From contig CANTUQ010000058.1 of the NCBI GenBank assembly GCA_947683425.1, positions 14,075,501 to 14,139,500 of the forward strand: DNA of 64,000 nt, written 5' to 3'. This DNA comes from Excoecaria cochinchinensis. Its lineage: Eukaryota > Streptophyta > Magnoliopsida > Malpighiales > Euphorbiaceae. A model generated the notes under the pieces. The model was not told the DNA's origin, did no database searches, and was given only the letters and a program-made list of their open reading frames with translations. The position numbers were made by a program, and so were the translations under genes. Positions 43,970 to 54,257 of the stretch are shown here, piece by piece. Position 1 is the stretch's first letter, and each line of letters starts with the position of its first letter.

Positions 43970-44598
43970 GGGCTCGGGGCCCATACCCCGGCCCGAGCCC
44001 CCCTACCAAAGAACTAGGCCCCCCCGGCCCGAGCCCCCCTACCCCCTACCCCTACCCCTAAACCCTACCCCAGGACTGGGCCCCCCCAGCCCGAGCCCCA
44101 CCGTACCCCTAAACCCTACCCCGGCCCGAGCCCCCCTACCCCTACCCCTACCCGAGCCCCACCGTACCCCTACCCCGGCCCGAGCCCCCCTACCCCGGGA
44201 CAGGGCCCCCCCGGCCCGGCCCGGCCCGAGGCCCCTACCCTACCCTAGGACTGGGACTGAGCCCCCCGGCCCGACCCGAGCCCCCCTACCCTTACCTCGA
44301 GCCCGAGCCCCTCCCCTACACTGGGCCCCGGCCCGAGCCCCCCTCCCACCCTACCCTAGGACTGGGGCCCCCGGCCCGGCTTGACCCGAGCCCCCTATCC
44401 TACCCCCCTCCCCCTACGGGCCCCCCCAGCCCGGCCCGAGCCAGGCTCGGCCCTAGGACTGGGCCCCCCGGCCCTAAGACTGCCCCCCCCCCCCGGGACT
44501 GGGGGGCCCATCCTAGACCTCCCACCTAAAACCTAAACTCCTAAGCCCTAATCCTAGACCTAAACCTAAACTCCCAAACCCCTAAGTACAACCCTAAG
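43970..44598. repeat. C-rich CCCTA / CCCGAGCC tract, right part, grading into telomere-like sequence
   Basis: Iterations of CCCGGCCCGAGCCCCCCTACC and (CCCTA)n continue from 35800-36038. The last ~90 bases carry CCTAAACCCTA-like words (CCTAAACCTAAACTCC, CCCTAAG). The plant telomere repeat on this strand is CCCTAAA, so this could be a degenerate interstitial telomere-like array. Confidence 0.75.
44594..44598. repeat. Target duplication of the SIRE-like composite (left)
   Basis: CTAAG, repeated at 56656-56660. Confidence 0.8.
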
Positions 44599-45745
44599 TG
44601 TAGGTCCCAAAGACACACAAGAGGGGGGGGGGTGAATTGGGTGTCTCAAAATTTTCTGGCTGATTTTCTAATGGAGCAGATTTAATAAAAAATATATAAT
44701 ATTTAAAGAAACATAGTAAAAGGGATTTAGAGTTACAGAAAAGATATCAGAAAATATTGCACACAGAATTTATAGTGGTTCGGCCAATATGCCTACATCC
44801 ACTCCCCAAGTTTCACTTACTTGAGCCTTTCTTCAATCTAAACTCTTTTAAGGGCAAGAGCTAAAGCCAATATACAATCCTAAATTTGTATATCTACCCA
44901 CAATCTTTTTCCCAAAGTAAAAGATTTAAAACCTTACTAGAATTCTCTCTTCTAGGTTTCTAGCCAACCTATCTCACAATCTTTTACAATTGAATTTCCT
45001 CACACTAAGATTACAACAAAAGCTATAATCAAATTGAGGAGAATGAGTAAAGAATGAAGTGCAAAGATGTGGAAAGTAAGATTAAAAGTTTAAGCTTTCT
45101 CTTAAGAGGTAGAAATTCTTTCCAAACTTTTTCTAACCTTCTAATGGGTAAAACATCATGTATTTATACTCAAAAAATTAGTTTGACATGCTTAAAATCA
45201 AAAACTAGCCGTTTTTGGACGTTAGAGAACAAATCAAAAGAGATAAAATCAAACTAGCCGTTTTATGACCGTTATTTTGTCTTTTAGTGAGATTCTGAAT
45301 TTTGTCCAGAATTCTGATACGAGCAGAAATTCAGTTAGAATTTGGTAGATAGAAATTCATTTAGAAATTCTTTTAGAAAACTGATACACAGAAATTCATT
45401 TTCTAAAGAACTATTTTCTGACGAAAAACCAGTTTTGATCACAAGTTCATTTTCTAACTTAAAAACATTTTTGTGCAATTTTAAAACTAAAATGTGTATG
45501 CATGAGTGAGAATATTTTGCCTCAATTTGATCTTACATTTTAATAACCTAATTTCCTAATAGTTTAAAGCAATAAATAAATTTTTCACTTTAAATCCATG
45601 CTTGTCAAACACTTGTCCTTCAGAAATGTGATCCTCAGACAAACTCATAGAAAGTTCCCTGCATAAACTTGATTAGTAGAATTCTTAAAAGAGTTTATTT
45701 GAGGTTTGATAATCATCAAAATTAGAGTGTGACCTTGGGCCAATA
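44599..45745 (-). repeat. SIRE-like LTR of copy A (complete, 1147 bp)
   Basis: The minus strand starts TATTGGCCCAAGG (canonical TG has become TA) and ends CTTTGGGACCTACA. It contains the poly-C run typical of SIRE-type LTR ends (GGGGGGGGG at 44625 on plus). Confidence 0.82.
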
Positions 45746-46223
45746 ATCGCCCCCTTTTTGATGATAACAAAACCTTAATAAACTCCAATTAGAAGTCTAT
45801 CTAGGTTAGTAAAAACATGCTCCCCTTGAATATATGCAAGGGGGTAAATAATAGACATTTGTATATATATATACCCTGTTAAAAATATAATCAAATTACC
45901 AGTTCAACAAACAATCAATCAATAACCACAACCTATCCAATAGTTCAGCACTTAATGGCAATAAACCATCCAAAGAAACATATTAGTAGATCAATAACTC
46001 AACAAAGATTAGAAAAATAAAATTCTAGTTGTTGACAGTATTCAGCAACACAGCACAGATCATAAAAACAACAAAATGATCAAGTGTTCAAACAACCATT
46101 TCCATTCTCCCCTTTTTTGTCATCAATCAAAAGGGAAGAATCCAAAAACAAAAAGAAGTAACAATATCCAGAATGTAGCAAAATGATAACAATAAAATCA
46201 ATGAAAATATACCATAGAGAAAT
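45746..46223 (-). other. Copy A region between envelope-position ORF and LTR, with PPT
   Basis: The PPT AAAAAGGGGGCGATTA (minus, about 45761-45746) directly precedes the LTR. The rest is non-coding 3' sequence and matches 56055-56527 of copy B in reverse complement. Confidence 0.75.
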
Positions 46224-47633
46224 TCAGGGATCAACATCCATGGGTCTGAGACTGCTCCCAGGCTGACCCGATTTTGGGGGATTTCGAGTGCGCAGAATGG
46301 TGCGGTTGGACTTGCGACGAGTAAAAGCAGAGTCAGTAGGGAAGGAGACTTCTTCTTCTGCTTCTGGTACAGGGGATTTGGGCATGTGCAAAGGAGATGG
46401 AAATGAAGGACCTTCATGTGAGTTAGAAATAAGCAAAGGAACTGTGGCAGCTAGCTGGCTGAAGATATCACCCAGTTGATGAAATAGTGCTGAGGCAGAG
46501 ACAATGTGTTCCTCAAATTTTTTCAGCTGAGTTTTATCCATATAATGAACAGGAGGAACATCTGCACATTGTGTCTGAATGCTTGGAGATTTCTCAACTG
46601 CCGCAGCAGGAGGACTTGAGTGTGCATTCTTGGAAGAAGAACTTCCAGATTTAGATCCAGTAGGGGTAGCCTCAGAAGAGAACTTGCTCCCTGGTTTTTC
46701 TGCAAACTCAGCAAGATGTTCAGGACTAAAAGACTCAGAAGAGCTAGGAGACTTACCAGACTTGGTGGAGGAAGCACTGGACTCAGATGGTTTCGAAATA
46801 GGAGAAGGCTTTTTGATAGCCAAACCAGAGGAGGTTTTCATCCAGGTTAAGAATTCCAAATACTTTGATTGCATAGCTACATCCAATTTTACCAGTTCTT
46901 TGCCCTTAGTTGTAACTTGTAGAGAGTTTTCTTCAATCTTCCGTTTTCCAGCCCTTTTGCCAGCCTCTTTGTAAAATACAAAGTTCACCTTTTCAAGCTT
47001 GAATGACTCGCCCTTAGAGTTTTCAGAAATTAACTTCCAGTGTTCAAATAATCGGGTTAGAATCAGCCCATATGGCTTCTTTTCATCAACAGATCGGGTG
47101 GCCATATAGTTGAATATCAAAAATGGCAAATTAAAGTCTTTTTTAGTGTAAAAATGCCAGAGAAACACAATGTCACAGTTCGACAGATATGACATGCTAC
47201 CAACCCTTGGGGTTATATATTGACTCATACACTTATACAAGATTTTATAAAATGGCAACAAATTTGAAGCCAAGGGATTCTTGGAAGCCCTACTACCATT
47301 ACTGGAAATTTTAGCTAAAAAGGTGTCTTTATTGAGTTCAGAAAACTCAAGTATCCTACTCTCTGTTCTAGTGCTCATAGACCCACTGAGTTTCATAGAG
47401 AATACCTTTGCAATGAGGGTCGGTGTTACCGTGAAAGTGTTTCCCTTGATAATCACTTTGAAGCTCTCTGCTCTAAAATCAAATCGCGATGCGTAAAACT
47501 CTTGGACCAGTTCTGGGAAGAAGGAACTCCGACGAAACGAAAAGAATCTCTTCCATGTTTGCGATTCCACAAAATGAGCGACATCTGGAGCATTTTTCTC
47601 TAAATCGTCCCATATTATGATTTTAAAAGGCAT
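46224..47633 (-). CDS. Copy A envelope-position ORF (putative plant transposon protein), 469 aa
   Basis: The frame runs from MPFKIIIWDDLEKNAPDVAH to RPMDVDP. The first ~230 residues have the plant transposon protein pattern (FFPELVQEFYASRF, FTVTPTLIAKVFSMKLSG, FLWHFYTKKDFNLPFLIFNY, KKPYGLILTRLFEHW). The rest is Ser/Pro-rich, followed by EHIVSASALFHQLGDIFSQL. In copy B about 54 extra codons precede MPFKII, starting MGRSKSVAKRHP. In copy A that upstream part (to about 47800) has a stop and a frameshift, so this is an N-terminally shortened form. No clear membrane segment is seen. Such ORFs lie where SIRE elements carry an envelope-like gene; function is unknown. Confidence 0.72.
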   Translation of the reverse strand: MPFKIIIWDDLEKNAPDVAHFVESQTWKRFFSFRRSSFFPELVQEFYASRFDFRAESFKVIIKGNTFTVTPTLIAKVFSMKLSGSMSTRTESRILEFSELNKDTFLAKISSNGSRASKNPLASNLLPFYKILYKCMSQYITPRVGSMSYLSNCDIVFLWHFYTKKDFNLPFLIFNYMATRSVDEKKPYGLILTRLFEHWKLISENSKGESFKLEKVNFVFYKEAGKRAGKRKIEENSLQVTTKGKELVKLDVAMQSKYLEFLTWMKTSSGLAIKKPSPISKPSESSASSTKSGKSPSSSESFSPEHLAEFAEKPGSKFSSEATPTGSKSGSSSSKNAHSSPPAAAVEKSPSIQTQCADVPPVHYMDKTQLKKFEEHIVSASALFHQLGDIFSQLAATVPLLISNSHEGPSFPSPLHMPKSPVPEAEEEVSFPTDSAFTRRKSNRTILRTRNPPKSGQPGSSLRPMDVDP

Positions 47634-48287
47634 TATAGAGAGGGATTTTGGTATAGCGGGTTTCTACAGGTGGAGGCAAATTGGGAACGAGGCTAGGGTT
47701 CAAATTTTCGGTGGATTTTTTGGATGGGATAGAGTGGGTTATGTGGGATGGCGATCTTCAAGGGTGTCGCTTGGCCACTGATTTTGATCGTCCCATTATG
47801 AGTGGGGATAGGGTTTTCTTTGATGAAAAAAAAAATGAAACTAAAAGAAGAGAGTTAGCAAGACATAAATAAAGAACTTGAGTACATATACTTACAATAC
47901 GGGAAAGTTGAAAGGACGTGATAGTCATCTTGCTCAGTTCAACAACTTCTCATAGGGAAACTGCATTTGTGCAGTTATCGAGAGGCGGGAAGACAGGGAT
48001 TTTGAGCAAAAATACCAAATTACCCTTTAAATTTTAAATGGATTCGGCAAAAGATAGGATCAAAGGGACTTTGCACCCTTATTTTTTTCACTGTAATACT
48101 CAATCTATCAAATCACGTTTAATAACTGTCAGAATGAAAATCAAAACAAATCTTTATAAAGAGAAAATATATCAAGACATATCTTCATAATGATTAAAAT
48201 AGTTTCGTTGTTCAAGAATAAGTCAGAAATCATACCATACCAGAATTTTTACGATTCTGACATTCCCATACCTAGCTTTCTTCTTAG

Positions 48288-48977
48288 TTAACAAAATCTG
48301 TCTTCTTTGAGAGGCTTAGTGAAAATGTCGGCTATCTGATTTTCTGTAGAGACAAATTCTAGCAAGATATCTCCTCTTTGCACATGATCACGTATAAAGT
48401 GATGTCTAATTTCAATATGCTTTGTTCTTGAGTGCAAGATAGGATTCTTTGTCAGATTAATAGCACTTGTATTATCACAGAATATTGGAATGTTGTCAAA
48501 TTCTATCCCATAATCTTTCAGTTGCTGTCTAATCCACAGAATTTGAGCCACACATCCACCAACAGCTATATACTCAGCCTCTGCTGTAGATAATGCTACA
48601 TAATTCTGCTTTCTACTTGACCATATGATTAGCGAATTTCCCAGAAAATGGCAAGCGCCAGAAGTACTTTTTTTATCAATTCTACATCCAGCATAGTCAG
48701 TATCTGAGTACCCGATCAGATTAAATGAAGTGTTCTTAGGATACCAAAGTCCTAATTCTTGTGTACCGCATAGATATTTTAAAATTCTTTTAACTGCAAT
48801 CAGATGAGATTCCTTTGGAGCTGATTGAAAACGTGCACAGAGACAGACATTGAAGTGAATGTCTGGTCTACTTGCTGTTAAATATAGCAGAGATCCAATC
48901 ATACCCCGATACAGCTTTTCTTCCACATTTTTCCCTTTCTCATCCTTATCAATTTTTATTGTTGAGTTCATAGGAGT
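48288..48977 (-). pseudogene. Copy A RNase H fragment
   Basis: It starts at the junction with MNSTIKIDKDEKGKNVEEK and runs through LYLTASRPDIHFNV, GYSDTDYAG, ALSTAEAEYIAVGG, CDNTSAINLTKNP and ADIFTKPLKEDRFC to a TAA, where copy B continues with QLRRKLGMG (CAA changed to TAA). It is about 95 % identical to copy B. Most differences are C-to-T or G-to-A transitions. Confidence 0.88.
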
Positions 48978-48987
48978 GATCCAAAGA

Positions 48988-50679
48988 ATGGCTGACGCTC
49001 CAATTGCTACACCTTTCAAGGAGGGACACTCAGTCCACCGTCCTCCTATGTTCAATTGTGAGAATTATCCATTTTGGAAAGTTGTAATGAGACACTTCAT
49101 TCAATCACAAGATATGGATTGCTGGGACATTATTGAAGATGGATGTGAGCCTCCAAGGAAACCAGCAACTGAAGCAGGAGCTTCTGGTGTCACTACAGTG
49201 TTGAAAACAAGAAAGGAATTCACTGAAGCAGAGAAAAAACTTGTGCAACTGAACTCCATTCAATCACAAGATATGAGTATTCTGTTTTGCTCATTGTAAA
49301 CTAATGAGTTTAACAGAGTCTCTGGATGCGACACCGCCAAAGAAATATGGGACAAGCTGGAAGCAACATATGAAGGTACAAATCAAGTTAAAGATACAAG
49401 ATTGCATGTTCTGATGGTTGATTATGAAAGCTTTAAGATGAAGCCTGAGGAATCAATCTCTGAGGTAATAAACAGGTATGTAAAATTGACTAATGATATA
49501 AAAGCGCTTGGCAAAAGACTTAATGAATATGATAAAATTGCAAAGCTGGTAAGAGGTCTCACACCTAGATGGGAAGCAAAAGCTTCAATTTTATTAGATA
49601 AGGATCTTAGTACTCTTAACTTTGATAATGTTTGTGGATCTCTTATTTCACATGAATTGTATATTAAGTCTCAAGATGCAGAGAAAGAAAAAGACAGGAA
49701 ACTAAAAGCTATTGCTCTCAAGGCAGAGTTTGGGAGTGACTATTCAACAGGAGATGATGAAATGGCATTGATCACCAAAAAATTCAAGAAGTTATACAGA
49801 AAAGGAAAGAAGTCCTATAGAAGACAGCATAAAAAATTCTCTCATCACAAGGGAGAAAACTCTTCAAAATCCACAGGAGATATTGTCTGTTATGAATGCA
49901 ACAAACCAGGTCACATCAAATCCAAATGCCCAAATTTAAAGAAAAAGGAGAAAAGATTCAAGAAGAAGGCTATGAAGGCCACGTGGAGTGACAGTGAAGA
50001 ATCAAGCATAAGCGAAGGAGAATCTAAAAATTCTGATGATATCGGTTTAATGGCAGTCTCTAATTGTGAAGAACGAGATTCATCTTCAGATGAAGAAGAA
50101 AAGGCCACAGCTGATAACTCAAAAAAATCGGAGGTAAGTGATTCAGAGTCTGATTCTGATGGAAATGAGTATGAAAAAATGCTTGATTATTTTGAAGAAT
50201 TGCATCATAAATATTGCTTGCTTAAGAAGACGCATACTGAATTGAAAAAGAATTTTGATGCATTGAGTTTGGAACATGAGAACACTAAGCAATCAGAAAT
50301 AAAATGGAAAAATGATTTTTCTGATTTAGAAACTAAATATGCATCTTTACATGAAAAATGCAAAGGAAAACAAGTTTGTGTGTGCAATAATAATAATACT
50401 GTTGAAAATATGAAATCAATTCATGCAAGTTCATCAAAAATTTCTTATAAGAAAAATTATACCAAGAAAAAGGTTGACAAAGCTGTATCTTATGGTAAAT
50501 TCGCAACTAATTCTTCTGCTACATGCTTTTACTGTTGTAAAAAGGGACACATATCAAAGTTCTATTTTTATAAGAAAAATGCCAATTTTAGCAAGCAAAA
50601 ATGGGTGATTAAGAATTCTGGAACAGTTACTGCTAACCCTGTAGGACCCAAGAAGGATTGGGTACCTAAAAATATTTGA
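48988..50679 (+). pseudogene. Copy B SIRE-like gag, one in-frame stop
   Basis: ATG at 48988 (MADAPIATPFKEGHSVHRPP) lies only ~10 bases from the junction, so the leader and PBS are missing. A TAA at 49297-49299 interrupts; the same frame continues to 50679, about 563 codons. Domains: DUF4219/UBN2-type gag (FNCENYPFWKVVMRHFIQSQ, TAKEIWDKLEATYEGTNQVK, ESFKMKPEESISEVINRY), first knuckle CYECNKPGHIKSKC, an acidic Ser-rich stretch, a coiled-coil-like region (about 400-480), and a second knuckle CFYCCKKGHISKFYF in which the last Cys is replaced. Confidence 0.87.
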
Positions 50680-51794
50680 AATTATTGCAGGTCTGCCTAA
50701 GGAGCACCAAGACTGAAAAATGGTATATGGGTAGTAGCTGCTTCAGGCATATGACGTGGGACAGAACCAAGTTCACAAAATTGGTAAAGTCTACTAGTGG
50801 TTCTGTTAGTTTCGGTGACAATCGGAAAGGAAAAATTATTGGAACTGGATCAATTGGCTCTAATCCAGTTATTGAAGATGTTTCTCTTGTTGAAGGATTA
50901 AAGTATAATTTATTGAGTATTAGTCAGTTGTGTGACAAGAAGAGAAGAGTGATCTTTGAAGTTGATCATTGTAGAGTTGAGGATGTTGAATCTGGAAAAT
51001 CTGTTTTAAAGGGTCAGAGATCTGAAAATATTTACTTAGTCAGTCTTGAGTCGTGAAGCTAAATGTTTAATCTCAAAAGAAGATGTGAGTATCTTATGGA
51101 CTGGAAGTTGGGGCATGCCAGTTTTCACATGATTGAGAAGCTGATGAGAAAAGACTTAGTGAGAGGTATGCCTAAGATGAAAATTGATACGAATCATTTT
51201 TGCAAAGCATGTCCGCTTGGAAAGCAAACCAGGAATTCTCACAAATCCAAGTCTGGCGTGTCTACTGAGAAGGCTTTAGAGCTGCTCCACATGGATTTGT
51301 TTGGTCCAATTAATCCCTCAAGTATTGCTGGAAAGTCTTATGTTTTGAATGTGGTGGATGATTACACAAGATACACGTGGGTGCTATTTCTTGCTCATAA
51401 GGATGATGCTTTTGAAGCATTTAAAAAGTTAAGAAAGAAGATTCAAAATGAAAAAGGATATAAGATCACAAGCATCAGAAGTGATCACGGTGGAAAATTT
51501 GAGAACAAGAAGTTTCAAGATTTTTGCAATAATTCGGGTATTAATCACACCTTTTCTGCTCTAAAAACACCTCAGCAGAATGGTGTAGTAGAAAGAAAGA
51601 ATCGAACTCTTCAAGAGATGGCCAGAACTATGCTGAATGAGAACAACCTACCGAAGTATTTCTGGGCTGAAGCAATTAATACAGCTTGTTATATTTTAAA
51701 TAGAATTTTGATCAGGTCTGTGCTGGAAAACCCCATACGAACTATGGAAAGGAAGAAAGCCCAACATCAGTTACTTTTAACCATTTGGCTGTAA
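50676..51794 (+). pseudogene. Copy B protease and integrase, frameshifted
   Basis: A frameshift separates gag from protease (50676-51056). The protease motif reads KWYMGSSCFRHMTWD where active copies have Asp-Ser-Gly, so the catalytic Asp is lost. A second frameshift precedes integrase (51063-51794), which has WKLGHASFHMIEKL, CKACPLGK, and catalytic blocks LHMDLFGPI, IRSDHGGKFE and VVERKNRTL. The zinc-binding His near the start of the GAG-pre-integrase region appears lost. The frame ends at about 51794 after another disruption. Confidence 0.87.
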
Positions 51795-51978
51795 GTGTTT
51801 CATTTTTAATGATAAAAGTAATTTAGCTAAATTTGAAGCAAAGTCTGATGAAGGTATATTTTTAGGATATTCTTTAAATTCAAAAGCTTACAGAGTCTTT
51901 AACAAAAGAACACATAAAGTAGAGGAATCAATAAATGTTAAGTTTGATTTTACTAACGTAATTTCTGGAGAAAGGAGT

Positions 51979-53838
51979 TTGTCTGATGATGAAACGGGTT
52001 TTGAAAAAGAAAAAGATAAAAGCATACAAAGTGCTGAAACAGAAAAATCACAAGATCAGCAGGAAGATCAAAATGATAGTCACATGAATCAACTTGAGAA
52101 AGCTGAAGATAATTCTGAAATTCATAAGGAGAATGGTCAAGAAACTCAGACAGAACAGCAGATTGAGCAATCAATTGAGCTACCTAAAGATTGGAGATTC
52201 CACAAGTATCATTCAAAAGATAACCTGTTAAGTGATCCCTCTCAGAAAATGATGACCAGGAGAGCCTTGCGTGAATATTGTGGTAATGTTGGCTTTGTCT
52301 CTCAACTTGAACCTAAAAATTATACTGATGCTCAAAATGATGAAAATTGGATCATTGCTATGCAAGAAGAGCTAAGTCAATTTGAAAGAAACAAAGTCTG
52401 GAATTTAGTTCCAAGACCCTCAAATTGTTCTATTATTGGAACAAAATGGGTGTTTATAAATAAGTTAAATGAGCAAGGTAATTTGGTTAGAAATAAAGCC
52501 AGATTGGTGGCCCAAGGCTACAATCAAGAGGAAGGTATAGATTTTGATGAAACCTTTGCACCTGTTGCTAGATTAGAAGCTATTAGAATTTTGTGTGCAT
52601 TTGCATGTTTTAAAAATTTCAGATTATATCAAATGGATGTTAAAAGTGCTTTTCTAAATGGTTTATTAATTGAGGAAGTCTACGTTGAACAACCTCCAGG
52701 TTTTGAAAATTCTGATCATCCTGATTTTGTTTACAAACTTAAAAAGGCTTTATATGGTTTAAAGCAAGCTCCCAGAGCTTGGTATGAAAGGTTAAACTGT
52801 TTTTTACTTGCTCATGGTTTTAACAGAGGTAAAGTAGACACCACTCTTTTCATAAAGCATAAATCATCTCATATTTTAATTGTTCAAATTTATGTTGATG
52901 ATATAGTTTTTGGTTCTACTAACATTTCATTGTGTAAAGAGTTTGAAGCATTAATGAAAAAGGAATTCGAAATGAGCATGATGGGTGAGTTAACTTTCTT
53001 CCTGGGTCTCCAAATCAAGCAATGTGCTGATGGTATTTTCATAAGTCAATCAAAGTATACTAAGGAGTTGCTGAAGAAATTCAAGATATCTGAGGCAAAA
53101 ATTGCCAGTACTCCTATGAGCTCAACAATAAAAATTGATAAGGATGAGAAAGGGAAAAATGTGGAAGAAAAGCTGTATCGGGGTATGATTGGATCTCTGC
53201 TATATTTAACAGCAAGTAGACCAGACATTCACTTCAGTGTCTGTCTCTGTGCACGTTTTCAATCAGCTCCAAAGGAATCTCATCTGATTGCAGTGAAAAG
53301 AATTTTAAGATATCTGTGTGGTACACAAGAATTAGGACTTTGGTATCCTAAGAACACTTCATTTAATCTGATCGGGTACTCAGATGCTGACTATGCTGGA
53401 TGTAGAATTGATAGAAAAAGTACTTCTGGTGCTTGCCATTTTCTGGGAAATTCGCTAATCACATGGTCAAGTAGAAAGCAGAATTCTGTAGCATTATTTA
53501 CAGCAGAGGCTGAGTATATAGCTGCTGGTGGATGTGTAGCTCAAATTCTGTGGATTAGACAGCAACTGAAAGATTATGGGATAGAATTTGACAACATTCC
53601 AATATTCTGTGATAATACAAGTGCTATTAATCTGACAAAGAATCCTATCTTGCACTCAAGAACAAAGCATATTGAAATTAGACATCACTTTATACGTGAT
53701 CATGTGCAAAGAGGAGATGTCTTGCTAGAATTTATCTCTACAAAAAATCAGATAGCCGACATTTTCACTAAGCCTCTCAAAGAAGACAGATTTTGTCAAC
53801 TAAGAAGAAAGCTAGGTATGGGAATGTCAGAATCGTAA
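51979..53838 (+). CDS. Copy B reverse transcriptase / RNase H segment, open 619 codons
   Basis: The open frame has NWIIAMQEELSQFERNKVWN, RLVAQGYNQEEGIDFDETFA, YQMDVKSAFLNGLLIEEVYV, the catalytic YVDDIVFGS, LTFFLGLQIKQ, and RNase H with GYSDADYAG, TAEAEYIAAGG and ADIFTKPLKEDRFC, ending GMGMSES at 53838. It is the only large intact coding stretch of copy B. Since it is cut off from gag, protease and integrase by frameshifts, it is a fragment of a dead polyprotein. Confidence 0.85.
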   Translation: MSDDETGFEKEKDKSIQSAETEKSQDQQEDQNDSHMNQLEKAEDNSEIHKENGQETQTEQQIEQSIELPKDWRFHKYHSKDNLLSDPSQKMMTRRALREYCGNVGFVSQLEPKNYTDAQNDENWIIAMQEELSQFERNKVWNLVPRPSNCSIIGTKWVFINKLNEQGNLVRNKARLVAQGYNQEEGIDFDETFAPVARLEAIRILCAFACFKNFRLYQMDVKSAFLNGLLIEEVYVEQPPGFENSDHPDFVYKLKKALYGLKQAPRAWYERLNCFLLAHGFNRGKVDTTLFIKHKSSHILIVQIYVDDIVFGSTNISLCKEFEALMKKEFEMSMMGELTFFLGLQIKQCADGIFISQSKYTKELLKKFKISEAKIASTPMSSTIKIDKDEKGKNVEEKLYRGMIGSLLYLTASRPDIHFSVCLCARFQSAPKESHLIAVKRILRYLCGTQELGLWYPKNTSFNLIGYSDADYAGCRIDRKSTSGACHFLGNSLITWSSRKQNSVALFTAEAEYIAAGGCVAQILWIRQQLKDYGIEFDNIPIFCDNTSAINLTKNPILHSRTKHIEIRHHFIRDHVQRGDVLLEFISTKNQIADIFTKPLKEDRFCQLRRKLGMGMSES

Positions 53839-54257
53839 AAATTCTGGTATGATATGATTTCTGGACTTATTCTTGAACAACGAAACTATTTTAATCATTA
53901 TGAAGATATGTCTTGATATATTTTCTCTTTATAAAGATTTGTTTTGATTTTCATTCTGACAGTTATTAAACGTGATTTGATAGATTGAGTATTACAGTGA
54001 ACAAAATAATCCCTTTGATCCTATCTTTTGCTGAATCCATTTAAAATTTAAAGGGTAATTTGGTATTTTTGCTCAAAATCCCTGTCTTCCCGCCTCTCGA
54101 TAACTGCACAAATGCAGTTTCCCTATGAGAAGTTGTTGAACTGAGCAAGATGACTATCACGTCCTTTCAACTTTCCCGTATTGTAAGTATATGTCTTGCT
54201 AACTCTCTTCTTTTAGTTTTATTTTTTTCATCAAAGAAAACCCTATCCCCACTCATA
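53839..54257 (+). other. Copy B spacer between pol and envelope-position ORF
   Basis: Non-coding. It matches 47830-48250 in reverse complement (copy A), including a TATATTTTCTCTTTATAAAG block that could be a promoter for the downstream ORF. Confidence 0.6.
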
